Shown here: positions 1-10,344 of the stretch, piece after piece
Layout: every line of letters begins with the position of its first letter
Numbering within the stretch: position 1 is the first letter of the stretch
Assembly: GCA_031835245.1 (NCBI GenBank)
Contig: JAVKOQ010000112.1
Location: 62,001-126,000, forward strand
Source of the DNA: Balamuthia mandrillaris
Lineage: Eukaryota; Discosea; Longamoebia; Balamuthiidae
Length of the DNA: 64,000 bases
Reading direction: 5' to 3'
The notes under the pieces: model-generated
Seen by the model: only the letters and a program-made list of their open reading frames with translations
Told to the model about the DNA's origin: nothing
Database searches by the model: none
Made by a program: the position numbers and the translations under genes

Positions 1-399
1 CATGTTTTGCGATGGCTTCACCGTCGCCATCAACAGCAAGAAGGAGAAAAGGACGCATGGAAGGACGCGTGCATTTGCAGAGATGCCGCAAAAAGCGGGA
101 AACTGGAAGTTCTTCAATGGCTCAAGAAGAAAGGCTGCCCTTGGGACGCAGCCGTTTGCTCCGTGGCCGCTGAGTACGGCCACTTGAAGGTGCTGCAATG
201 GGCGAGAGCCAACGGATGCCCCTGGAGCGAGGATGCTTGTGCTGCTGCTGCGCTGTATGGTCGGTTGCACATGCTGAAGTGGCTGAGGAAGAACGGATGC
301 CCTTGGGATGATAGAACGGTTGCGGTGGCACGTACAGCAGGCTTTCAAGAAATCGTGGAGTGGGCCTTGGCAAACGGATGCCCCGAGCAGATAACATAA
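1..399 (+). CDS. CPWD-type ankyrin-like repeat protein, 3' end only
   Basis: The reading frame is already open at base 1, so the gene starts upstream of the window; the visible part encodes about 132 residues and stops at 397-399. It shows at least four ~28-residue units of the form LEVLQWxRANGCPWD followed by an AAxxGH-like helix, the divergent ankyrin-like repeat found in protists and large DNA viruses. The first units are degenerate (a basic, glutamine-rich stretch replaces one turn). No intron is seen. It belongs to the same family as the gene at 19861-21174. Such repeats normally bind proteins; with the N-terminus missing I cannot say whether an F-box is present here too. Confidence 0.75.
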   Translation, partial: HVLRWLHRRHQQQEGEKDAWKDACICRDAAKSGKLEVLQWLKKKGCPWDAAVCSVAAEYGHLKVLQWARANGCPWSEDACAAAALYGRLHMLKWLRKNGCPWDDRTVAVARTAGFQEIVEWALANGCPEQIT

Positions 400-759
400 G
401 GCCCCTAAGGAGAGCAGACCGGAGCAAAAAAATGAAATGACGTGTATATTCTCATTTAAAGTAAAAAACAAATGAATCTTTACCAATTAAAGGTTCCGAT
501 TATTTTGTCGACAGACGAAAGAGAGGACCGAAAGTGTCGCTTTCCGCGTTTTTTCTTTTTTCCTTCAGTTTTGGCGGGCAGGAGAGAGAGGGGAAAACGG
601 TAGCGGATCATACGCGCGGATTGGGTCGAGTGAGCGAGTAGCGAACCCTTTTTTTTTGTGGCAAGCGGCAACCCTTTTCTTGTTCCTTCTGATTCGTTTC
701 CTCGTTATTTTTTTTTTCGCTCTCTTGTTGTTTTCCGGATCGAACATACAAACAAAAGG
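400..759. other. intergenic, 3' flank of the repeat gene and promoter of RRP1
   Basis: There is no credible coding exon here: the open frames are short and lack family resemblance. The last 110 bases before the RRP1 start are rich in T-runs, typical of 5' flanks in this window. Confidence 0.5.
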
Positions 760-3352
760 ATGGGAGATAACAACCAATCCAAGCACATCACATTCGGGAA
801 GTACCTCGGTCATAATGGTATGTAGGGATGAGAGAGGATTAGACCTTCACGTAGTGTGAGCTTTTTTATTATTATTTTTCTTCTCCTTTTATTTTCCGCT
901 AATGGAACGTAAACATGAAGATCCAAAGATTCGTAACAGAGGAGTCCGCGTGGTGAAGAGATGGTTGGCAAAGCAAGATAACATCTCGGAACTGGATTGC
1001 AAGAAGCTCTGGCGAGGCCTCTTCTTTTGTACTTTTTTTTTGTCGCTTTCTTCCTTCTTTCTGCTTCCTTCTCACTACCGTTTGTTTTATTGCTCTTCTC
1101 GCTTTCTTTTTCATCAAAGGCATGTGGCACTCCGACAAGCCCAAAATCCAACAAGAGGTCGCGGAGACACTGGCAAGTTTTGTGCACATCATTCCCCCAA
1201 ACAAGGCCCTTCTTTACGTTAAAGTTTTCTTTTGGACCATGCAGCGTGAGTGGCACTCCATCGATCGTTTACGTTTAGGTAAAGCGTACCTCTTTCTGTT
1301 GTTCGTTGTTTAAAGAAAGCTAATGTTTTTCTTTCTAGACAAGTTCTACTCTCTCGTACGAAAGGTCGTGTTTCACGCGTTCAAATGGCTGCAAGCCCGC
1401 GAATGGGCGGAGTCCCTTGTTAGGGAGTTTGCAGCCATCGCCTCCCAGCTGGCTCTTTGTCCACTGAACATAGGCAAGGTGGAGGATGTGCCCGTGAATG
1501 CTGGCATCACGCTTCATGTTACTGAGGTCTACTTGCCTGAGCTTCGAAAATTATTGAAAGAGTGTCCGCCTGAACAACGAGTACCATCCTTTATTCCTCC
1601 TCTTCTCTCTCTCGTGTTGTATCTTATGATTTTTGCTTTTCATGAATTAGCATCTACCACAAAGAGTATTCACGTTGCTATTGACTCCTTTCATCAACAT
1701 TGTGACGCTAGCACGGGACAAGCCTATTCTTTCACGAACCAAAGAACATGTTTTCGATGTTATCAAATCGGAGGTTTCCAAGGCCGTCGAGAACGATGGT
1801 AAAGGCGACGAGGAGGAAGCAGAAGAGGAAAAGGAACCCGTCGATGACATATTTTTGGATTTGGATTTTAACGGCTTGGCTCAAATTCTGTTCCAATTGG
1901 CTTCTTCTAGGTCCCTTCTTTCTCCTGTTTTCCTTCATCAACCATCATTAACTTTAAAAAAAACACAACAGAGATACACCAGATTCTAACCGAAATCACT
2001 TGTACCGTCTGAAAAACGTGTTTTTGGAATTGGACAAACAAACTAAATCTCTGCGTCCTTCTGTCGCTGCTAACGGTCAAAAAGAAGAGGACGAGAACGA
2101 GAACGAGGATGAGGACGAGAACGAGAACGAGGACGAGGTTGAGGAAGAAATGGAAAATGGTGACGAGGAAGAAGAGGAAAACGAGGAGGAGGAACAGGAA
2201 GGAGTTTCTTCGAGCGATAAGATCATTGAAGGAGTTGTGGGAACCATCGTTGGCGAGATTTTAAAGATGGCGGCTGGTATGTCTAAAGACAAAGATCCCA
2301 AAGCCAACATCGGAGTGAACGAGATCAAAGCCGCCATGAAGGAACTCTATGAAGCCAGTCAAGCTTTAGAAGAAAAAGATGACGATGACGATGACGATGA
2401 CGATGCAGAAGAACAACGTGAAGAAGAAAATGAAGATGAAGAACAAGATGACGCAAATGAAAAACAGATGGAAGAAGATGATGGCAGTGAAGAAGACGAT
2501 GATGACGATGATGATGACGATGAATTAGATATGTTTGATGAATACGTAGAAGAAGAACTTGGCAAAGACGGTCGTTGGAAGAAAGGCGGACGCATCGAAG
2601 AACGAGTGGAGGAAGTGCTGCAGGCCATCGTCGGGGAAATATTAGGCATGGCCGGCGAGATTGCCCATCTCAAGGATCCATCGAAGTCCAATACCATCGC
2701 GGAGGATGACATCAGAGAGGCAATGGCTGGAATTTATGAGGCGAGCCAAGAAATAGAGGAACTGTCTGAAGAGGATGAAGATGCAAATGAACATGAACAT
2801 GAAGAAGATGAGGAAGAAGCAGAACATGAAGAAGATGAGGAAGAAGAGGAAGAGGAAGAAATAGAGCGGCAAAAACCGGAAAAGAAGAACAATAAGGGTA
2901 AGAAACGAAGACGATCTTTGATGGAAGCGTTGGAAGAAGAAGAAGAAAATGGAAAACAAGAAGGCGAGGAGGGCAACTCTCTTGCGTTCAATTTTCACAA
3001 AAAGAGTGATAGTGCCAACGCAACGAAGACCGCCACTTTAACTTCTACCGCAACCACTACCAACAATGGCATGGAAGACGCTTCTCAAAGCAACAAGAAG
3101 AAACGGAGAAGGAAGAAAAAGAATCAAACGGCAAACAACCCAACAACCACCGCGACATTGCCGTTACCTGCATTGCCCCAACCGCGAACAGAAGGCATGG
3201 CATCTGCTTCATCTCCCGAAAAATCCAACGAAGCAAATGGAAACCACGCTGCGACGAGGCCGCCCACTCCGTTTCCGCAGCTCACCAAAGCACAACAGAA
3301 AAGGTCCGTCCGGTTCGCACTCAAAGCCAACATGCGACAAGGTTTGTTCTTT

Positions 3353-3406
<54 letters not shown>

Positions 3407-3733
3407 GACATATTCTCTTTAGAGTTTCGTAAAACGGACATTATTGGTTGCAGCCCCGTTCCTTCTCCGGACAAAAGGCCGCTGTTCGGCATCTTGAAAT
3501 CCTCCGGGGAAGCCCTTTCCGCGACAGCATCATCTCCTCTTTCCCGTCAAACCACTCAGAACACCAAAAACAAAAACAAAAAACAGCAAACGAGGAACTC
3601 CTTGCCTTCTTCTTCTCTGCCCGTTCTCAACGGCAGCGGCGGCGGCAAGAAAGGACAGAAAGGCAAGAAAAGGAAAGGAGCGTCCGCTTCCTCTTCCCCT
3701 TCGAGTCGTCCTTCCGCGTCGGATTTTTTCTAA
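760..3733 (+). CDS. RRP1: Ribosomal RNA processing protein 1 (Nop52 family)
   Basis: Seven exons: 760-817, 921-1028, 1120-1278, 1339-1580, 1651-1910, 1972-3341, 3423-3733 (835 residues). The N-terminal ~300 residues match the Nop52 core: the start HITFGKYLGHNDPKIRNRGV, then KLWRGLFFCMWHSDKP, QREWHSIDRLRLDKFY and LDFNGLAQILFQLAS. The extreme C-terminus keeps the family signature VRFALKANMRQEFRKTD followed by RPLFGILKSS. RRP1 acts in the nucleolus on 27S pre-rRNA maturation in the 60S pathway. Between core and tail lies a ~450-residue strongly acidic region (Asp/Glu runs) then a lysine-rich region. Inside the acidic region two ~50-residue modules repeat (about residues 356-408 and 484-540). Intron 6 holds a (CT)n tract and is 81 bp, so it reads through in frame. 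ATG 760 is the first ATG in frame with the core. Confidence 0.93.
3350..3403 (+). repeat. (CT)n microsatellite in RRP1 intron 6
   Basis: A run of about 20 TC dinucleotides lies inside the 81-bp intron 3342-3422, just ahead of the acceptor. It translates as SLSLSL if read through, which is an artefact of the intron being a multiple of three. Confidence 0.9.
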
Positions 3734-4336
3734 ACTCGCAACGTTACCACACATCAAAAAAAAAAAAAACAAAAAGAAAAGAAAAGAAAAATAAAAGAAA
3801 AGAATGAAGCCTTGTGTTTTGCGGTTCGGAATTTTTTCTTTTTTATCTGAATCTTCGTGTTGTGATCAATAACAGGAATTCCGTTGGCCAATCACAGACA
3901 GGCCTGTCAGTCCGTGAAAACAAATGAGATTTCTCGTGTTGGCGAATTATTCTCCTTTAAAGGGGAAGAGAAAGGCACAGAAATTTCATCGTAATTAATG
4001 AAGCGGTCACTCGCCGCAACGGCTGGCGTGCGCTATTCCTTTTTTTTTTTGCCGGTTGCTGTCACGTCTATTATTTCTTTTTTTTATTTCATTTCATTTT
4101 TCTTGTTGTTTGCACTACACACACACACGCACACTACTGTTGCTAGTGACACTACCGCGTTTTCTCCCTCTCTCTCTCTCCCACGCACACAGAGGAGCGC
4201 GCTACTTTTTTTTTTGAAAAAAAAACTGTCCCTTTGTGGTACCTTATTTTCCCTTTATGTTCTTGTTGTTGCTCCTCTCTTCCTGCTGTCACTCTTGGCC
4301 TCTCTTCTTTTTACTCTCGCCCTTTCTCCCTTTCTC

Positions 4337-4373
<37 letters not shown>

Positions 4374-4534
4374 GTTTCGATTTCTCGGTGCTTTCCTCTC
4401 CTCTCTTCTCCCTTTTTTCTTCTTCTCTAGTTTTTTGTTTCTGTATATTTATATTTGCTTGGATTTGCCTCACTCTTTTTCTCCTTTCTAACCAACTTGT
4501 GGTCTTTCGTGCTACAGAAAGAGACCCGACAACA
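3734..4534. other. intergenic and 5' leader of the acyl-CoA synthetase gene
   Basis: This 800-base stretch holds A-rich sequence after RRP1, an inverted CCAAT-like element (TTGGCCAATCAC) near 3891, a short (CA)n run near 4118 and pyrimidine tracts including (CT)n at 4341-4370. The pyrimidine tract followed by a CAG at about 4513-4517 looks like the 3' end of a 5' UTR intron, 18-22 bases before the ATG. A long open frame crosses the region but is low-complexity Ser/Leu/Phe and I do not treat it as coding. Confidence 0.5.
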
Positions 4535-7500
4535 ATGAGTGACGCCAAGACAGAACAGCAGGTCGCCGAAACCACCGATGAACAGGTGGAGGTGAAGAAA
4601 GAGGAGGAAGTGCCCAAGAAAGAAAAAGTGGAAGACAAGGCTGAGAAGGAGTCGGACGCTTCTTCTTCCTCTGACGAATCTGACGCTGCAGAGGAAAAGA
4701 AGGAAGAGGAAAAGAAAGAAGAGGAAAAGAAAGAAGAGGAAAAGAAGGAAGAAGAAAAGAAAGAAGAGGAAGACGCTTCTTCCTCTTCTGAGGAAGAAGA
4801 GGAAAAGGACGGAGGCGCCAAGAAGGAGTCTTCCGCTGAAGAAGAGGAGAAAGAAGAAAAGCAAAAGAAGGAAAAAGGCAAAGCAAAAGACACAGGAAAG
4901 GAGAAAGGTAAAGACAAGGCCAAGGAGCAACCTCAAAAGGGCAAAGGCAAAGAAAAGGCTGACAAAGGTAAAGATAAGAGCGAAGGAGCCGCTGCCCCCG
5001 CTATCAAGACCTCCGCCAAGTACAGCGCCCCTGTGGCTGGCTACAAACATCCGCTCGTCAAGAACCAGAGTGCTGTCTTTGATGAGGGGGAGGGCATCCG
5101 CCGCAATGCAGGTTTGCCAAAGGACACCGAGGCGCTTCCTTCCGAGTATTTGGAGGGCATTGACACTCTTTACAAGAACTTCCAGTACGCTTATACATTC
5201 TTTTTTTCCATCAATGATATTTGATTTTAATTTTAATATTTGTTTTAAAGGAACTCTGTACTTCGATTCCCTAACAATCCTTGCCTCGGCACGCGTGAAT
5301 ACGGTACCTCTCTTTCTTCTATCTTTTTCCTTCCATTCTTTTTGGTCAAGTTAATATTAACTATTTTATCGCTAAAACCGTATAATCCTTTTTCCGTCTT
5401 TTTCTTTTATTTCAAAAAAACAAAGTAAAGAGAAAGGGAGAATGGAGCTACGGCCGTTACGTGTGGCAGACCTACCAGCAGATCGCGGACAGGGTAACTC
5501 ACTTTGGTTCCGGCTTGCGCCACCTCGGCCTCAAGAAAGGAGACAAGGTTGGCCTGTGGTCCAAGAACAGGGAAGAGTGGATCTTGGCCGAACAGGCCTG
5601 CAACGCTTATGGCCTGGTCACCGTTGCTATCTATGACACGTTTGGTGAAGAAGCCGTTTCTTATGTCATCGAACACGCTGAGATCTCTACTGTTGTTTGC
5701 GCTCCTGAGAGTCTTCGAACGGTACTACTGCAACCACCTTTTTTAGTTTTTGTATTAGTCACTCATCCTCTCTTGCTCTCCCTCAAACAGCTTTCCAAAG
5801 TGATCAAAGACTGCCCCAATTTGAAGCATGTCATCGTGATGGATGACCTCATCAAACGCGCCAAGAAGGAAGAGGACACTACCATCTCCTCCAACGACCT
5901 CCAACACGCCAAGGCCATTCGCTGGGGCGAGGTCGAGGAGAACGGCAAGAAGAACATCGTAGAGCACGACCCTCCCGAGCCCGAAGACTTAGCCGTCCTG
6001 ATGTACACTAGCGGCACCACCGGCAACCCCAAGGGAGTCATGTTAATCCACAACAACTTCACCGCAGCTTTGGCTGGTACCATGCCTCTTATCGACCACG
6101 TCCGATCCAACGACGTCTACATTAGCTATCTTCCTCTGGCTCACATCTTTGAGAGGACCTGCGTGGCAGGCATGTTGGGCAACGGTGCCGCCGTTGGTTT
6201 CTACACGGGTGACCCCAGGAACCTTGTCGGTGATATCGAGTGGCTGAGACCCACCTTGATGGCCGGTGTGCCGCGCGTCTTTGACAGGATCTACCAAAAG
6301 GTCAACGAGCAAGTACAGAAGGGAGGCAAGCTCAAGAGAATGCTCTTCACCAGGGGCTACAACGCCAAGCGCCACAAGCTCGAGAGCGGTGGCAACTCCG
6401 TCTTTTGGAACACCCTCGTGTTCTCCAAGACCAAGAACAGGCTGGGCGGTCGCGTGAGGTTGATCGTCTCTGGAGGTGCTCCCTTGGGCGCAGCCACTCA
6501 AGAGTTCATCAAGATCTGTTTCTGCTGTCCTGTGCTGCAGGGCTATGGCCTCACCGAGACTTGCAGCGCTGGCTGCGTGACCAACGCCAAGGACAACGCC
6601 TTGGGACAAGTCGGTCCCCCAGTGTTGGGTGTGGAGATCAAGTTAGTGGAAGTACCCGAGATGGAGTACTCTCCCAAGAACGATCCTCCTTCTGGCGAGA
6701 TCTGGATTCGCGGCCCTCCCGTGTCGAAGGGATATTACAAGGATCCGGCTAAGACGGCGGAGGACTTTGACGATGACGGATGGTTCCATACGGGAGATAT
6801 TGGCTGCTGGACCAAAGAAGGCACGCTGCGCATCATCGACCGAAAGAAGAACATTTTCAAGCTGGCTATCGGCGAGTACGTTGCTGCGGAGAAGCTTGAG
6901 ACTGTTTTCATTCGCAGCCAGTACGTCAGCCAGATCTTTGTCTACGGCGACAGCTTCGAGAGCTCTCTTGTGGCGGTGGTCGTGGTGGATCCCAACACCC
7001 TCAAAGAGCTGGCCAAGCAGAAGGACATCAAGTACGATGACGAAAGCGAGCTTCCCTCCAACAAGGAGATTCGCAAGACTCTCGTCAAGGACCTTGATGA
7101 GATCGCCAAGCTCAACAAGCTGCAACGCTTTGAGTACATCAAGGCCGTCCACATCGTCACTGAGGAGTGGACCCCTGAAGGAGGTCTTGTTACTCCTACA
7201 TTGAAGCCCAAGCGTCCCCAATTGAAGAAGGCTTACGACGCGGAGATCAAGCAGATGTATCAGGAGATCGCCGAGGCTGCTGAGGCTGGTGAAGGAGCCC
7301 CTGCAGCCAGTAAGGATGCTGGCTCTTCCTCTGCGGAGGCAGCTAAGGAGGAAGGAAAGGGCAAGGGCAAGGGCAAGAAGCAAGAGGAGAAGAAGAACAA
7401 GAAGGAGGAGAAGAACAAGAAGGGAGAGGAGAAGAAGGTGGAGGAAAAGAAGGTAGAAGAGAAGAAGGTTGAAGAGAAGGAAGAGAGCAGCAGCAGCGAG

Positions 7501-7665
7501 GAGGAAGTGAAGGAAGAGGTGAAAGAAGTGAAGAAGGAAAAAGAGGCTAAGAAGGAAGAAGAAAGCAGCAGCGAGGAGGAAGAGGCGAAGGATGAAGAGA
7601 AGAAAGAAGAGGAAAAGGCGGAAGAGGCCGAAAGCAGCAGCTCCGAAAGTGAAGCTGACGAATAA
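4535..7665 (+). CDS. Long-chain fatty acid acyl-CoA synthetase with charged terminal extensions
   Basis: Exons 4535-5184, 5251-5303, 5426-5721, 5791-7665 (957 residues). It activates long-chain fatty acids to acyl-CoA through an acyl-adenylate. The adenylate-forming core is complete: YTSGTTGNPKGVML (AMP-binding, ~6004), the LPLAHIFER motif, GYGLTETCSAG (~6541), the FHTGDIGCW and RIIDRKKNIFKLAIGEYVA motifs (~6784-6882). The small exon 2 restores the family stretch RFPNNPCLGTRE. What is unusual is both ends: ~150 residues of Lys/Glu/Ser repeats (EEKKEEEKK and DASSSS units) before the core and ~120 residues of the same composition after it (KKVEEKKVEEKKVEE, ESSSSEEE). ATG 4535 follows an A-rich context; earlier in-frame sequence is pyrimidine-rich leader. 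No transmembrane helix or obvious targeting peptide was seen. Confidence 0.93.
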
Positions 7666-7741
7666 GCACCAAAAACCTTTATCACACCACAATCTTTATT
7701 CCTTTGTGTTCTTTATTTTCAATTCAAACAAGCAACAAATA

Positions 7742-10304
7742 TTATTCTCTCTTTGCAACAAAGCTGTGTTGGCTTTCCTTCTTCTTTTCCAACCGCTTCT
7801 TCTTGTGCTCCTTCTCGTTGAGGTATTTCGGTATCTTGGTCTTGTGGATGGTGAAGACCTTCACCACCGCCTCCTTCCCCGCCTCCAACGCCATTTCTTG
7901 GGCCGTTTTGCACTTGGGGTTGCGTTGATCGCTGTCGGTGGAGTAGATGGCGAGGCTATCCCTTGTGCCCATTTCGAGGAGCTTGATGACTATGTCGGCG
8001 TGTCCTCCGTACGCCGCAAAGTGGAGTGCTTTCCACATAAACAAGTTACACTTGTTCACATTCGCCTCTTTACAAGAAAGAAAAAGCAAAGTTTAAAAAG
8101 CGGAAAATGAAGAAAGTAAAAGAGGAAAGAAAGGACGAACCAGCTTCCAACAGTTTGTTGACCACTTCCATGTGTCCCTGCAACGCCGCAATCATCAGCG
8201 CCGTATTCATGTTCTCCGTGCTCAAATCCACCTCCGCGCCGCCTGCCAACAATATCTCCACCGATGCGGTATGCCCGTAGTAGGCGGCGATCATCAGCGG
8301 GGTGCCCTCCTTTTGAATGGTGTTGTGGATGTCGTATTTGGGATTGTACTTCTCTCGGTCAAAGTGTACGACATACATGTCCTCGTGGAAGACCGGTTGG
8401 GTGTTCTCTTTGCGAGCCCGGATACGGGCGTTCTTGCGGTGGTTGACATCACAGCCGGCTTCAACGAGGAGAGCAACGATCTCGCTGCCGGCTCCTTTGG
8501 TGCCTCGTTTGACGGCGATTTCGAGTGGAGTCTTTCCTCCTCCGGAGGAAGAAGAAGTAGCAGAGGAAGAAGAAGCAGATAATAAGGAGGAAGTGGACAA
8601 GGTGGAAGAGGAGGAGGACGAAGAGGTTTCGGCGTGAACATCGGCGCCACCTTCAATGAGAAGTCGCACAATGTCGGCGTAGCTTCGTCGAATGGCAATG
8701 ATAAGAGGACTCTCCCATCCTTTCTTTTCTTTTTCTGTTGTTTGTTTTTGTATTTTAAAGATAAATGAGAGAGGGAGGGAGAAAGAGATTAAAAGACAAA
8801 GAAGTACAAACCCTTAGATCGTAACTTTGTGTCTATGATAAGAGGAGAATCAGGTGGAGTTGTTGGTATTGGTGATCTAGGAGAAGGTGGGGAAGAGTTT
8901 GAAGGAGAGCCAAGCGGCGTAGCTGATGGTGACGTATTAAGCTTCAACGGCGCGATTGTTGTAGTCATTGTTAATGCCTGAAGATTGCTTTGAGTGGGTG
9001 CTGGAGCCGTTGTAGTTGTCGTTGTGGTTGTTGATATGGGCACGGTTGATGGCAAAGATGAGGAAGAAAGAATAGGGGTCGAAGAACCTGAAGAGGCAGC
9101 AGTGACTGAGAGAGCTGGATTGATTGAAGCAGAAGCGGAAGAAGAATGACTTGGAGCTGCAACATTGGTTGCCAGAGAAGTCGAGTGATGAGCAGAAAAC
9201 GTGAGATCTTCGTGAGAGGAGAAAGGAGATACTCTAGGCGAGCTTTCAGTGGAAGAAGAACCGCCAGAAGAGGAAAGATTTGGCATCGAGGAGGATCCAC
9301 CACTGCTCCCTAAAGCAGCTAATGAAGGAACTATAAAAGTATTTGAAGAGGCAGAAGTTGCCGTAGTACTTGAAGAAGTTGAAGGAGAAGGAGAAAGTAA
9401 AGAGGGAGCAGAACAAGAGTTGAGTTGGTTGTGAATGCGCTGAATGGAAATGTTTTGTGGATTGTTGGTGGAAGGAGGAGATGACGTTTTCGTGGATAGA
9501 AAAGAAGAAAAAGAAGGGGATGAAGAAGGTACAGAGGATGATGAAGCTGGAGAAGAAATGGAAACAGGCCCAGAAGTATGAAGAGAAGAATGAAGAGCAT
9601 GCCGAGCATGGGGTTGAGGAGACGATTGAGCACTGCTATTGTTTGATTCCTCTTCTTTGATGCCAAGTGATCCTTTGGTGGTGTTGCTGTTGGTGGATTT
9701 TTTCGCTTTGCTCTTTTTTTTTGTTTTAGTGGCTGACTTTAGCTTATCTTTATCTTTTTCCTTTTCTTTCTCCTTTTCTTTCTCCTTCTCCAATGCTTCT
9801 TTGTCAGGAAGCATTACCGGCTTGGACACTCCTATTCCCCATTTCAACATCGCCAGCGCGATTTCCTTTCAATAACAGTCAGAAATTAAAGAAAACGAAA
9901 CAGGAGGAAAACGCAAGGAAGTAGAAGAAGAGAGATAACATACCTTATGTCCTTTATAAAGAGCAAGACACAAGTAATCCTGGGTGCTCTCCAACCGCTT
10001 CCTAAGGGGAGGGTACGTCTCCCCTAAATGAAGAAAAGTGGGAAGATCGTTCTCGCGAATGCTTCTCTCCAAAAAGTACATCAACCGTTCCAACAAGCTT
10101 TGCACCAATCTCGTTATGCTTACCACGTTCTCTGCCACGAGAGTGTAAAGACTTTCGATCTCCCTGACACTGCATTTGTGCAATAAGTTTCTGCAGAGAT
10201 AGTCTTCCGCTCTGCGCAGAAGATAGGAAATGCCGAATTGATTTGCACAGAGTAGAAGCTCAACTGCATTCCCTGCATTTACTTCCAACTGTGGCAATGT
10301 TAGC

Positions 10305-10344
<40 letters not shown>

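Noticed and set aside
2077-2337. Minus-strand poly-Ser ORFs opposite acidic regions
   Set aside because: They are mirror images of GAA/GAG codons in real plus-strand genes; the same applies to many Leu/Phe-rich shadows such as 6643-7692 minus.
3998-4534. Hydrophobic N-terminal extension of the acyl-CoA synthetase frame
   Set aside because: It is T-rich and (CT)n leader sequence with a likely 5' UTR intron end; the ATG at 4535 starts coding-like composition.
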